In this document: piece after piece, positions 35,420 to 44,182 of the stretch
Layout of the letters: every line of letters starts with the position of its first letter
Numbering within the stretch: the stretch's first letter is position 1
NCBI RefSeq assembly: GCF_003233655.1
Contig: NZ_CP029830.1
Location: forward strand, 732,501-796,500
Direction: 5' to 3'
Length of the DNA stretch: 64,000 bases
Source: Azospirillum ramasamyi
GTDB lineage: Bacteria; Pseudomonadota; Alphaproteobacteria; Azospirillales; Azospirillaceae
Program-made: the position numbers and the translations under genes
The notes under the pieces: model-generated
What the model was told of the DNA's origin: nothing
Seen by the model: the letters and a program-made list of their open reading frames with translations, nothing else
Database searches by the model: none

Positions 35420-35792
35420 GCAAGGTTTTCACAAGAAATTTAATACCTTGGCCGGTGGCCGTCGCGGTTGTTGGGAGCTGCGACTGCTGGCAAACCGTTA
35501 TACCTGTGCCGGCTTTTGTGCCGTCCCTGTTTGGCACGTACCCCAGATAAATCTCCGTCGTTTTCACGCTGCTGTGCCCCAGATGCTTGGACAGCGCGCA
35601 GATGTCCAAGCCGTTCTGCAGCGCCCGTACCGCAAAGCTGTGCCGCAGATCATGGCACCGGAAGGGCCGGAACGATGTGCCGACTCCTGTGCCGACTTCA
35701 CCATCTGCGCAAACCGGGCGCTGACGTTCAGATACCGGCTGCCCTCGTCGTGCCAGAACACGAACTCCGATCCCAGGAAGCGGGGCAGGATG
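35420..35792 (-). pseudogene. frameshifted remnant of an older tyrosine integrase
   Basis: On the minus strand, one frame gives FLGSEFVFWHDEGSRYLNVS followed by ARFAQMVKSAQ, then after a shift near 35,680 another frame gives RCHDLRHSFAVRAL (box II) and LGHSSVKTTEIYLGYV (His and nucleophile Tyr). The catalytic domain tail is thus present but the N-terminal half and frame are lost. It ends at attR; without the present element it would abut tRNA-Ser, the position expected for the integrase of an earlier insertion. Confidence 0.85.
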
Positions 35793-35935
35793 CCGGGCGC
35801 TTATCGACGGATTCACTCGCGCCGATGCCGAACTCCGCCGCGGCGGCTCCACCGGCGCTGATCCTGCGGAGGGTGATGCCGAGAGACGCGCCCGCCCTGG
35901 GGCAGGCGCGTCCTTTCAGCGTCCATTCGCGTCGG

Positions 35936-37243
35936 TCAGTCGGCCAGCCGGGTGGTCAGGCGCGGCGCCGTGTCGGTGGCGGCGGCGATGTAGCGGGCGC
36001 GGCGCGGCTTCAGGACGAACATGGCGAGGAAGGCGGCCAGCACGTTGACGATGGCGACGCTGTAGAAGACGGTCTGCCAGCTGCCGGTCGCCTCGACCAT
36101 CAGATTGCCGAAGGGGACCAGCAGGGCCGCCGTGCCCTTGGCGGTGTAGAGAAGCCCGGCATTGGTGGCGGCGAAGCGCGAGCCGAAGGTATCGGCGCAG
36201 CAGGCCGGGAACAGGCTGAAAATCTCGCCCCAGGCGAAGAACACCAGGCCGGTCAGGATGACGAAGGCCAGCGGGTCGGCGCCGTAGGCGCTGAGCGCCA
36301 TCACGCCGACCGCTTCGATGGCGAAGGCGATGAACATGGTGTTCTCGCGGCCGATATGGTCGGACACCCAGCCGAAGAAGGGCCGCGTGATGCCGTTCAT
36401 CACCCGATCGACGGACAGGGCGAAGGTCAGGGCCGGCAGGGTCAGGCCCAGGATGCTGACCGGCGCATCGACCAGACCCATGTCCGCGGCGATGGGGCCG
36501 AGCTGTGCCGTCACCATCAGACCGCCGGCGGCGACCATGGTGAACATGGCGTACATGATCCAGAAGACGGGGGTGCGCAGCATCTCCTGAGGGGTGAAGT
36601 GACGGCGCTCGGCTGCGGCGGTCGCGGTCGAGCGGCCGTAGCCCATCTTCGGCGGGTCGGCCAGGAAGCAGGCCAGCACCAGGATCACCAGCCCCTGACC
36701 CAGCCCGAACACCAGGAAGGTCTGCTCGAAGCCGGAGGTTTCGATCATCGTGGCGATCGGGACGATGGTCAGTGCGGAGCCGGCGCCGAAGCCCGCGGCG
36801 GTCAGGCCGGCGGCAAGGCCGCGGCGGTCGGGGAACCACTTCAGGGCGTTGCCGACGCAGGTGCCATAGACGCTGCCGGCGCCGATGCCGCCGATCACCG
36901 CGGCGAGATAGAGCAGCGTCAGCGAATCCGCCACCGCGTTCAGCGCCCAGGACAGGGCGCACAGCACGCCGCCGACCACCACGACGATGCGCGGGCCGAA
37001 CTTGTCGACGAACCATCCCTCCACCGGCACCAGCCAGGTTTCGGTGATGATGAAGATGGTGAAGGCCACCTGAATCGCGGTGCGGCCCCAGCCATGCTTG
37101 TCGTCGATCGGCTCGACGAACAGGGTCCAGCCATATTGCAGGTTGGCGATCATCGACATGCAGACGATGCCGATTGCCAGCTGCATCCAGCGCCCGCCCC
37201 AGGGTGCGACCTGAGCGGTGTTGCCGTGCGCTTCACGCACCAT
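35936..37243 (-). CDS. oxlT: OxlT-type MFS oxalate/formate antiporter, copy 1
   Basis: 12-TM major facilitator, 435 residues, of the oxalate:formate antiporter family in the inner membrane. Conserved OxlT/OFA features: NLQYGWTLFVEPID in TM1, VEGWFVDKFGPR (MFS A-motif loop), GIGAGSVYGTCVGNALKWFPDRRGLA and RPFFGWVSDHIGRENTM. It is a near twin of the protein at 47.3 kb, including the segment KWFPDRRGLAAGLTAAGFGAG. A palindrome TGGCATGCCA lies 143 bases upstream of the ATG, matching the operator of other oxalate genes here. Confidence 0.9.
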   Translation of the reverse strand: MVREAHGNTAQVAPWGGRWMQLAIGIVCMSMIANLQYGWTLFVEPIDDKHGWGRTAIQVAFTIFIITETWLVPVEGWFVDKFGPRIVVVVGGVLCALSWALNAVADSLTLLYLAAVIGGIGAGSVYGTCVGNALKWFPDRRGLAAGLTAAGFGAGSALTIVPIATMIETSGFEQTFLVFGLGQGLVILVLACFLADPPKMGYGRSTATAAAERRHFTPQEMLRTPVFWIMYAMFTMVAAGGLMVTAQLGPIAADMGLVDAPVSILGLTLPALTFALSVDRVMNGITRPFFGWVSDHIGRENTMFIAFAIEAVGVMALSAYGADPLAFVILTGLVFFAWGEIFSLFPACCADTFGSRFAATNAGLLYTAKGTAALLVPFGNLMVEATGSWQTVFYSVAIVNVLAAFLAMFVLKPRRARYIAAATDTAPRLTTRLAD

Positions 37244-37599
37244 GTTCTACCTCCCCGTTTCCACCCGACAGCATCTGTTCGGACGTCCGGACCTTTTGCT
37301 TTTTCGTGGCTTTGCCATGCGCTTTTGGTGTCTGGTCCGGAAATTGATCAAGAGACGGAGCGATTCGGCGCCAACTTATGGTTGTTGGCATGCCAAATGC
37401 CCCATGCCCCTTAACGATCATCAGTTTGACGAACAGTGTCAATACAAAGCAATTTGACGGGTCGTGAGGATCCGCGTTTTGTCTAAGAGAATCCGCTTAA
37501 TTTCCGCATTTTGGAAAGATTTGGATCCAGTATATGGCCGAAAGAGGTAATTCGATGCGATCCTGCCTGGCCGAATTGGAGGGGGGTGGACCTGTGATT
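37244..37599. other. divergent intergenic region of oxlT copy 1 and thiE
   Basis: 356 bases holding the TTGGCATGCCAA palindrome (37385-37396) and otherwise no gene. Several A/T-rich patches could be promoters for both genes. Confidence 0.45.
37385..37396. promoter_or_regulatory. palindromic operator upstream of oxlT copy 1
   Basis: TTGGCATGCCAA, a perfect palindrome fitting TGGYATRCCA. The general FadR/FCD-type GntR consensus is TnGTnnnACnA; this copy has C/G in place of the inner T/A. Confidence 0.5.
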
Positions 37600-38235
37600 A
37601 TGCCTGTGCCGCCGTTGCTGGTGATCACCGACCGGAAGCTGTCGCCGCTCCCGCTGCCGGAGTTGGCCGACCGGCTCTTCGCCTCGGGCGTGCGCTGGCT
37701 ATCCTTGCGCGACAAGGATTTACCGGATGGCGACCGTCTGGAACTCGCCCGCGCTCTGCTTCGGCGGGCCCGGCCTTGGGGGGGCAGGGTCACCCTGCAC
37801 GGCGATCCGGCGCTGGCGGCGGTCGCGGGGGTGGATGGGGTGCATCTGCCGGCCGGTTCCGATCCGGCGGCGGCGCGTGCCCTGCTTGGCCCGGCGGCGC
37901 TGATCGGGCTGTCGGGACACGACTCGGACGGTGTCGATCTGGTCGAACGGGTGCGCGGACAGGTCGATTACCTGACCCTGTCACCGATCTTCCCATCGGC
38001 CAGCAAGCCGGGCTATGGGCCGTGCCTCGGCACCTCAGGGTTGCGCCGGTGGACGGAACGGGGCGTGCCCGTGGTCGCGTTGGGCGGAGTCGACGGGGCG
38101 CAGGCGGTGGCGGATTGCCTTGCCGCCGGCGCCGCCGGGGTAGCGGTGATGGGATTGGCGATGCGCGATCCGCAAGCGCTGGCTCGGCTGCTTGCGAAGG
38201 TGGTTGATGAATCTGCGCGATCGCCCCATAGTTGA
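37600..38235 (+). CDS. thiE: thiamine phosphate synthase
   Basis: Joins HMP-PP and thiazole phosphate to make thiamine phosphate; TIM-barrel of 211 residues. Start at ATG 37600 (or GTG 37594; a G-rich Shine-Dalgarno GGAGGGGGG lies just before). Motifs: LLVITDRK, WLSLRDKDL (pyrophosphate loop), VTLHGDPALA, GVHLPAGSD, LSPIFPSASKPGYGP and the phosphate loop VVALGGVDGAQA. Isolated from other thi genes. A TenI-type relative is possible because TenI and ThiE are hard to separate by eye. Confidence 0.85.
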   Translation: MPVPPLLVITDRKLSPLPLPELADRLFASGVRWLSLRDKDLPDGDRLELARALLRRARPWGGRVTLHGDPALAAVAGVDGVHLPAGSDPAAARALLGPAALIGLSGHDSDGVDLVERVRGQVDYLTLSPIFPSASKPGYGPCLGTSGLRRWTERGVPVVALGGVDGAQAVADCLAAGAAGVAVMGLAMRDPQALARLLAKVVDESARSPHS

Positions 38236-38290
38236 AATCAGGCGGGCTTCCGCCGCGTCCCTCTGGACATTTCAGCGCCTTGCAAGCATT

Positions 38291-38310
38291 TGGTATGTAG
38301 GATACGAAAA
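38291..38310. promoter_or_regulatory. imperfect operator before GntR gene (38398)
   Basis: TGGTATGTAGGATACGA: a TGGTAT half-site followed by GATAC. Weaker match to the TGGTATACCA motif, placed about 100 bases before the regulator's ATG, consistent with autoregulation. Confidence 0.4.
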
Positions 38311-38397
38311 GACCGAAGGACCAGAGCCGGCGCCCGACCGGCCGGATCCTGACCGGGCGCACCGCAATACCCGGCGAGACATAAGGACATCCACTTC

Positions 38398-39087
38398 ATG
38401 ACCGTTCCCGCTCTCAACGTTCAGCCCCTCGACACTGGAACGACCTTCCGCAGTCAGGTCTATCACGCGCTGAAGCAGGCGATCACGGAAATGGACATCT
38501 ACGACCACGACCGCGAGATCCGGCTGGACGAACGGCAGCTCAGCGACAAGCTCGGCGTCAGCCGCACCCCGATCCGCGAGGCGCTGACGCTGCTGGAGCA
38601 GGAGGGCTTCATCCGCCTGCAGCCGCGCCGCGGCATCTTCGTGGTGCGCAAGACCAAGACCGAGATCATCGAGATGATCCAGGTCTGGGCGGCTCTCGAA
38701 GGCATGGCCGCCCGCATAGCCGCCGAACACGCCCCGGCGGCGGAGATCCACAAGCTGTGGGATCTGTTCGGCAGTTTCGAGCAGCGCAGCCCGAAGGACC
38801 ATGTCAACGAATATTCCGACGCCAACATCGCCTTCCACAAGAGCATCATCCAGCTGAGCGGGTCGAAGCTGATCCAGGACGTCACCGACAACCTGTTCAT
38901 CCACATGCGGGCGATCCGCAAGCTGACCATCGGTCAGGAGGACCGGGCAGAACGCTCGATCCACGACCACCGCGCCATCATCAAGGCCCTGGAAGAACGT
39001 AACGCCGACCTCGCCGAAAAGCTGGTGCGCGAACACACCATGGGTCTGGCCAAGCATGTGGAGAAGCACTGCGACTTTCTGGAGTGA
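38398..39087 (+). CDS. GntR/FCD-family regulator, paralogue 1
   Basis: 229-residue repressor or activator. Winged HTH at about 15-85 with LDERQLSDKLGVSRTPIREALTLLEQEGFI and the wing RRGIFVV, then an FCD ligand domain (about 95-225) with metal-binding-type residues in EYSDANIAFHKSII and SIHDHRAIIKAL. Same length and strongly alike to the regulator at 62.8 kb that sits before oxc. Probably a carboxylate-responsive regulator of the oxalate genes; the ligand is inferred. Confidence 0.92.
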   Translation: MTVPALNVQPLDTGTTFRSQVYHALKQAITEMDIYDHDREIRLDERQLSDKLGVSRTPIREALTLLEQEGFIRLQPRRGIFVVRKTKTEIIEMIQVWAALEGMAARIAAEHAPAAEIHKLWDLFGSFEQRSPKDHVNEYSDANIAFHKSIIQLSGSKLIQDVTDNLFIHMRAIRKLTIGQEDRAERSIHDHRAIIKALEERNADLAEKLVREHTMGLAKHVEKHCDFLE

Positions 39088-39107
39088 GCGGGGTCAATCC
39101 CCGCTGA

Positions 39108-39165
39108 TCTTCTCCACCCCGCCCCCGGTCGGTCAAAAGCCGGTCCGACGGCGGGAGAGGGGGAG
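39108..39165. repeat. C-rich/G-rich inverted repeat
   Basis: Arms CCACCCCGCCCCC and GGGAGAGGGGGAGGGG flank an inner CCGGTC...GCCGGTCCG hairpin between convergent GntR and pyk genes. Similar in style to the block at 10,558. Confidence 0.5.
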
Positions 39166-39196
39166 GGGTGCGGGGATTGACCGACGGCGCCTTGTC

Positions 39197-40663
39197 TTAC
39201 GCCGTCACCGCCTCACGCTGGCCCGCTTCCACCTTCGGCGCATCCTCCCCGCCGATGGTCACCACGCGCAGGGAATTGGTCTTGCCCGGCGTACCGAACG
39301 GAACACCCGCCGTCACCACCAGCGACTCGCCCGGCTTGCCGATGTCGGCATCCGCCGCCGCGGTCAGGGCGCGGCCGACCATCTCCGAGAAATTCGCCAC
39401 GTCGTCGGTCAGTACCGCGTGGACACCCCAGGCCAGCGACAGCCGCCGCGCGGTTTCGTGCTGGGCGCTGAGGCCGAGGATCGGCACGCCGGGACGTTCG
39501 CGCGAGGCGCGCAGCGTGGTCGAGCCGGTGGTGGTGTAGGTGACGATGGCGGCGGCGCTGATGGTCTCCGCCACCTGGCGGGCGGCGGCGGTCAGCGCGT
39601 CGGCGGCGGTCGCCTCCGGGCGCGGGTGGTCGGCGTCCATGATGCGGCGGTAGAGCGGGTCGCCCTCCACCCGGCGGATGATGCGCTCCATCATCGCCAC
39701 CGCTTCCACCGGGAAACGGCCGGAAGCCGATTCGGCGGACAGCATCACCGCATCCGCCCCGTCATAGACGGCGTTGGCGACGTCCGACGCCTCGGCGCGG
39801 GTCGGGGTCGGTTCCGACACCATGGATTCCAGCATCTGGGTGGCGACGATCACCGGCTTGCCCATGGCGCGGCTGAGGCGGATCATCTTCTTCTGCAGGC
39901 CCGGCACATCCTCCGGCGGCAGTTCGACGCCCAGATCGCCGCGCGCGACCATCACCGCGTCGGACAGCTCGATGATGCGGTCCAGCGTCGGCAGGGCCGC
40001 CGGCTTCTCGATCTTGGTCATCACATGGGCGCGCCCGCCGATCAGCTCGCGCGCCTCCAGAATGTCCTCCGGCCGCTGGACGAAGCTGAGGCCGATCCAG
40101 TCCACCCCAAGTTCCAGTCCGAAGGCGAGGTCGCTGCGGTCCTTCTCCGACAGGGCGCTGAGCGCCAGCGCGGCACCCGGCACATTGACGCCCTTGCGGT
40201 CGGACAGGGTGCCGCCGGCCACCACTTCCGTCTCGGCGAAGTCGGGGCCGCAGTCGAGAACGCGCAGCCGGATGCGTCCGTCGTTCAGCAGCAGGTCCAG
40301 CCCTGGCTGCAGGCTGGCGAACACCTCGGCATGGGGCAGGCAGACGCGGCGGCTGTCGCCCGGCCGGCGGTCGAGATCCAGGCGGAAGCGGTCGCCGATG
40401 GCGAGGTCCACCGGCCCGAAGCCGAAGGTTCCGACCCGCAGCTTCGGCCCCTGGAGGTCGAGAAGCACGCCGATCGGCCGACCCAGCCGCTCTTCGGTGG
40501 CACGGATGCGGGCATAGCGCTCGGCATGTTCGGCCTGGGTGCCGTGGCTGGCGTTCAGGCGGAAGACGTTCACGCCGGCCTGGGCCAGGGCGGTGATCTG
40601 GCTTTCCGACGAGCTGGAGGGCCCCAGCGTGGCGACGATCTTGGTGCTGCGGTGAAACGGCAT
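39197..40663 (-). CDS. pyk: pyruvate kinase
   Basis: Makes pyruvate and ATP from PEP and ADP. 488 residues from the ATG at 40663 (GGAGGAAGG upstream). Segments: STKIVATLGP, VFRLNASHGT, LLDLQGPKLRVG, catalytic KIEKPAAL region, MVARGDLGVELP and ATQMLESM, with C-terminal TTTGSTTLRASRERP. Full length. Divergent from the NUDIX gene and near a PPDK-like gene, so the window groups PEP/pyruvate enzymes. Confidence 0.96.
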   Translation of the reverse strand: MPFHRSTKIVATLGPSSSSESQITALAQAGVNVFRLNASHGTQAEHAERYARIRATEERLGRPIGVLLDLQGPKLRVGTFGFGPVDLAIGDRFRLDLDRRPGDSRRVCLPHAEVFASLQPGLDLLLNDGRIRLRVLDCGPDFAETEVVAGGTLSDRKGVNVPGAALALSALSEKDRSDLAFGLELGVDWIGLSFVQRPEDILEARELIGGRAHVMTKIEKPAALPTLDRIIELSDAVMVARGDLGVELPPEDVPGLQKKMIRLSRAMGKPVIVATQMLESMVSEPTPTRAEASDVANAVYDGADAVMLSAESASGRFPVEAVAMMERIIRRVEGDPLYRRIMDADHPRPEATAADALTAAARQVAETISAAAIVTYTTTGSTTLRASRERPGVPILGLSAQHETARRLSLAWGVHAVLTDDVANFSEMVGRALTAAADADIGKPGESLVVTAGVPFGTPGKTNSLRVVTIGGEDAPKVEAGQREAVTA

Positions 40664-40863
40664 GACGACAGCCTTCCTCCGCCCGGCCCTCGACGCGGAG
40701 GGGCGGGACTGGCGAATGATGGTGCGCTGATTGGCGGTGATGGGGGGATGCTGGAAGGGATAGGCCGGATGGTCAAACGCCGCCCGTCTTGTATTCCGCA
40801 TCGTGAGAGTGGTTCATTCCGCCGCACATGGACAGGCGAAAGGATGGTCGGCGACACTGGGGC

Positions 40864-41670
40864 ATGTCCGATACCGCCCCCCGCACCCCCGTTCCGCCCC
40901 ATCCCGCCGCCACCCTGATCCTGCTGCGCGACGGGCCGGACGGCCTGGAACTGCTGGCGATCGAGCGGCATTCCGGCCTCCGCTTCGCTCCCGGCGCCAC
41001 CGTGTTCCCCGGTGGCCGGCTGGAGGCGGCGGACCATGATCCATCCTGGCGCGGCCGGTGGACAGGCCCCAAAGCGCCGGCCGATCTGGCCCACCGTGTC
41101 GCCGCTGTCCGGGAATGCGTGGAGGAATGCGGCATCCTGCTGTCCCGCGACCCGGTGCGGGCCGCGGCGCTTGCCGGCCTGCGCCAGGCGATGGCGGCAG
41201 GGCAGGGGTTCGGGGCCGCGCTGGCGCCGGCGGGACTGGCGCCGGCGCTGGAGCGCATGGCGCCGCTGGCGCGCTGGGTGACGCCCGAAAATCTGCCGCG
41301 GCGTTTCGACACTCTGTTCTTCCTCGCTCCGGCGCCTTCGGGACAGGAACCGCTCTGCGACGGCGGCGAGGCGGTCGGCGCGTTGTGGGCGACCCCGCGC
41401 CGTCTGCTGGAGGAGGAGAAGGCCGGCCGGCGGCGGCTGGTCTTCGCCACGCGGATGACCCTGCGGCGGCTGGCCGGCTGTCCCGACACGGCGGCGGCAA
41501 TGGACGGAGCAGCGGCCTGCCCGACGGCCATTGCGGGGGGCGGCGAGCGGTTGCCTGCGCCGATCCTGCCACGGCTGGTTGAGACGGCGGCCGGTCCGGT
41601 CTGGCGGATCCCGGCGGGCTGCGGCTTTTTGCCCCTGGAGACATCGGCCGAAGATGTTAGGCTTGGGTAA
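40864..41670 (+). CDS. NUDIX hydrolase (NUDT19/RP2-like)
   Basis: 268 residues from the ATG at 40864 (MSDTAPRTP). The Nudix box is split in the manner of CoA-pyrophosphatase-like relatives: FPGGRLEAADH at one end and AAVRECVEECGIL (RExxEExG) about 50 residues on. The VTPENLPRRFDTLFFL segment is typical of NUDT7/NUDT19-type proteins. Likely hydrolyses an acyl-CoA or nucleoside diphosphate derivative; substrate unproven. Confidence 0.85.
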   Translation: MSDTAPRTPVPPHPAATLILLRDGPDGLELLAIERHSGLRFAPGATVFPGGRLEAADHDPSWRGRWTGPKAPADLAHRVAAVRECVEECGILLSRDPVRAAALAGLRQAMAAGQGFGAALAPAGLAPALERMAPLARWVTPENLPRRFDTLFFLAPAPSGQEPLCDGGEAVGALWATPRRLLEEEKAGRRRLVFATRMTLRRLAGCPDTAAAMDGAAACPTAIAGGGERLPAPILPRLVETAAGPVWRIPAGCGFLPLETSAEDVRLG

Positions 41671-41812
41671 GAATAGGTAAGTCCAGACGGGTTTCCGCAT
41701 TGTGAAAATTGCGTGGCAGTGCTATTGTGCGATGCGGTGTGCGCGATGAAGCTCCCCCTCGACGCCCGGCTGCCCAACAAGGGCACCGGCGCGGAAGCGG
41801 GAGGATCGCGGA

Positions 41813-42424
41813 ATGGATATCGGATTCATCGGGGGTGGTGAGGTGGCCGATGCGATCATGGACAGGCTGCGGGAAGTGGGGCACCGGCTCCATCACCACT
41901 CCCACTCCCACTCCCACGCCCATTCCTACGACCATGCCCGCGGGCCGCTCCGTGCCCTCGCTGAACGCTGCGACGTCGTCATGATGCTGCTGCCCGATTC
42001 CCGCACCGTGGAGAGGGCGCTGTTCGCCGATGCCGGGCTTGCCTCCGCCCTGCCCGGCGTCGGGCTGCTGATCGACCTGTCCCCCCTGCCGCCGGAGTCG
42101 GCTGCCGCCAACGCGGCTCGCATCGCGGATTTGGGTGGGCAACTGGTCGATGCACCGGTCAGCCGCGGCGCGAAAGGGTACAGGATCGACCTTGGCGGCA
42201 GCGATGCGGCCTGTGCGTGGGCGGAATCGGTGCTGCGGGTGTTTACCTCCACAGTCGAGCGGGCCGGTGGTCCGGGGGCTGGGCAGCGGGCCCGTCTGGC
42301 GCGGAGCGCGGACCGGACCGCCGGCCGGACCGCCGGTCGGACCGACGACGACCCGGATGGGCTGCACCGGCTGCTGCGCCTGATGGCTTTCGACGAGGCC
42401 GATTGTGCGTTGAGCGCAGGATGA
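41813..42424 (+). CDS. His-rich NAD(P)-binding beta-hydroxyacid dehydrogenase-like protein
   Basis: 203 residues. The Rossmann start MDIGFIGGGEVADAIMDRL and VVMMLLPDSRTVERALF, LLIDLSPLPPES, QLVDAPVSRGAKG match the N-terminal domain of 3-hydroxyisobutyrate/tartronate-semialdehyde reductases. The C-terminal helical domain with the catalytic Lys is absent, replaced by a short Arg/Gly/Thr-rich tail. At the end of beta-2, where the cofactor-selecting loop should be, is a His-Ser tract (HHHSHSHSHAHSYDH) from a CACTCC repeat. The stop overlaps the next start (ATGA), so the two genes are translationally coupled. Probably not a working dehydrogenase. Confidence 0.7.
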   Translation: MDIGFIGGGEVADAIMDRLREVGHRLHHHSHSHSHAHSYDHARGPLRALAERCDVVMMLLPDSRTVERALFADAGLASALPGVGLLIDLSPLPPESAAANAARIADLGGQLVDAPVSRGAKGYRIDLGGSDAACAWAESVLRVFTSTVERAGGPGAGQRARLARSADRTAGRTAGRTDDDPDGLHRLLRLMAFDEADCALSAG

Positions 42425-44148
42425 CCACAACCATGATGCCCGATTTCCCCGCCGCCCGCCGTCCCGCTCCGGCCATCGCCGCCCCGGTCATCGCCGTGCC
42501 GTCAAGCGCGGCCCCGCCGGAGCTGATCGTTCCCTTCGGTTCCGGTCTCTCCCGGCCAGCCGACGTGGATCGGTTGGGCAACAAGGGCGCGCGGCTGGTG
42601 GAGATGGCCGGGCTCGGTATCCCGGTGCCGCCGGGCTTTGTCATCGCGGCGGAGGCCGGGCAGGGGCTGGCCGCCGGGGAGCCGCTGCCGGCCGCCCTGT
42701 GCGCGGCGATCGACGAGGCGATCGCGTCGCTGGAGAAGCGGGCGGGCGGGCGCTTCGGCGATGCCGGCCGGCCGCTTCTGCTGTCGGTCCGCTCGGGCGC
42801 GGCGGTGTCGATGCCCGGCATGATGGACAGCATCCTGAATCTGGGGCTCAACGACCGGACGGTGGCGGGGCTGACGGCGGCATCGGGGGATGCCCGCTTC
42901 GCCCATGACTGCTATCGGCGCCTGGTCCAGTCCTTCGGCTGCGTCGTCATGGGCGTGCCCGGCCACCGTTTCGAGGATCTGCTGGAGGAGTACAAGGACG
43001 AGCGGGGCCTCCTGCGCGACGGCGACCTGACGGCGGAGGACTGGCGGAGCCTGCTGCCGCGCTTCCTGCAGTTGGTGGAGACGCGCTGCGCCCGGCCTTT
43101 CCCGCAGGATCCGGCGGAACAGCTGCGCATGGCCGTGGCGGCGGTGTTCCGCTCCTGGATGAATCCGCGGGCGGTCGCCTTCCGCGCCCTGCACGGCATC
43201 CCGGAGGATATGGGCACGGCGGTGACGGTGCAGGCGATGGTGTTCGGCAATCGCGGGCAGGACTCCGGCACCGGCGTGCTCTTCACCCGCGATCCCTCCA
43301 CCGGCGCCCCCGGCCTGTGCGGCGAGTTCCTGGCCAATGCCCAGGGGGAGGACGTGGTGTCCGGCACCCGCGATCCCGATCCGCTCAGCGCCGCCCAGCC
43401 GCATCCGGAGCGGTCGATGGAGCGCCGGCAGCCCGCGGTCTACGCCGAGCTTCGCGCGGTGTCGGAACGGCTGGAGCGCGCCTTCGGCGACATGCAGGAC
43501 ATCGAATTCACCGTGGAGTCCGGGAGGCTGTTCGTCCTGCAATCCCGCAGCGGCAAGCGGTCGCCGGAAGCGGCCGTGCGCATCGCCGTCGACATGGCGG
43601 AGGAGGGGATCATCGGCCGGGACGAGGCGGTGCGCCGCGTCGATCCCCAGGCGCTGGACGAGCTGCTGCGTCCCACCCTGGCGCCCGACGCCCTTGCCGG
43701 CGCGATCGCCATGGGGCTGCCGGCTTCGCCCGGCGCGGTGACCGGCCGTGCCGCCTTCACGACTGAGGACGCCATCCGTCTCGCCCGCGCCGGCGCGCCG
43801 GTGGTGCTGTGCCGGCCGGAAACCTCGCCGGAGGATATTCACGGCATGCAGGCCGCCGCCGGCATCGTCACCGCGCGCGGCGGTTTCACCAGCCACGCCG
43901 CCACCGTCGCCCGCGGCATGGGCCGCCCTTGCGTCTGCGGCGCCCGCGCCCTGCGGATCGATGTCGAGGCCGGGCTGATGCAGGTGGGCGAGGTGACGGT
44001 CCGCACCGGCGACCTGCTGACCATCGACGGCAGCAACGGCGCGGTGGTGCTGGGCACGGCCCCCTTGCAGCGGCCGGAGCCGGACGGCGCCGTCGCGCGG
44101 CTGCTGGAATGGGCGCGCGGCTGCGGGATCGGATGCGCGGCGGATTGA
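42421..44148 (+). CDS. PPDK-like protein lacking the pyruvate-binding barrel
   Basis: 575 residues from the ATG at 42421. The N-terminal ATP-grasp domain of pyruvate phosphate dikinase (LGNKGARLVEMAGLGIPVPPGF; SGAAVSMPGMMDSILNLGLN; GTGVLFTRDPSTG; LFVLQSRSGKR) is followed by the swivelling phosphohistidine domain with His492 in GGFTSHAATVARG. It stops after that domain, whereas full PPDK (about 880 aa) continues into the PEP/pyruvate TIM barrel. It could self-phosphorylate on His492 from ATP but needs another acceptor. Coupled to the His-rich Rossmann gene by a 4-bp overlap. Confidence 0.87.
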   Translation: MTTTMMPDFPAARRPAPAIAAPVIAVPSSAAPPELIVPFGSGLSRPADVDRLGNKGARLVEMAGLGIPVPPGFVIAAEAGQGLAAGEPLPAALCAAIDEAIASLEKRAGGRFGDAGRPLLLSVRSGAAVSMPGMMDSILNLGLNDRTVAGLTAASGDARFAHDCYRRLVQSFGCVVMGVPGHRFEDLLEEYKDERGLLRDGDLTAEDWRSLLPRFLQLVETRCARPFPQDPAEQLRMAVAAVFRSWMNPRAVAFRALHGIPEDMGTAVTVQAMVFGNRGQDSGTGVLFTRDPSTGAPGLCGEFLANAQGEDVVSGTRDPDPLSAAQPHPERSMERRQPAVYAELRAVSERLERAFGDMQDIEFTVESGRLFVLQSRSGKRSPEAAVRIAVDMAEEGIIGRDEAVRRVDPQALDELLRPTLAPDALAGAIAMGLPASPGAVTGRAAFTTEDAIRLARAGAPVVLCRPETSPEDIHGMQAAAGIVTARGGFTSHAATVARGMGRPCVCGARALRIDVEAGLMQVGEVTVRTGDLLTIDGSNGAVVLGTAPLQRPEPDGAVARLLEWARGCGIGCAAD

Positions 44149-44182
44149 GGACAACCCGCCGCCGTTTCCGCCCGGACTTTCC

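Noticed and set aside
35325..35852. 175-codon frame containing integrase motifs read as an intact gene
   Set aside because: Only the tail is integrase-like; the upstream half of the domain is in another frame and the 3' end runs through attR into the element. Listed as a pseudogene.
35885..35912. GC-rich hairpin beyond oxlT copy 1 as a terminator
   Set aside because: The stem is good but the minus strand lacks a T run after it, so termination is not supported.
41893..41937. CACTCC repeats considered as a CRISPR or promoter element
   Set aside because: Simple 6-bp tandem repeat inside an open reading frame; no spacers.
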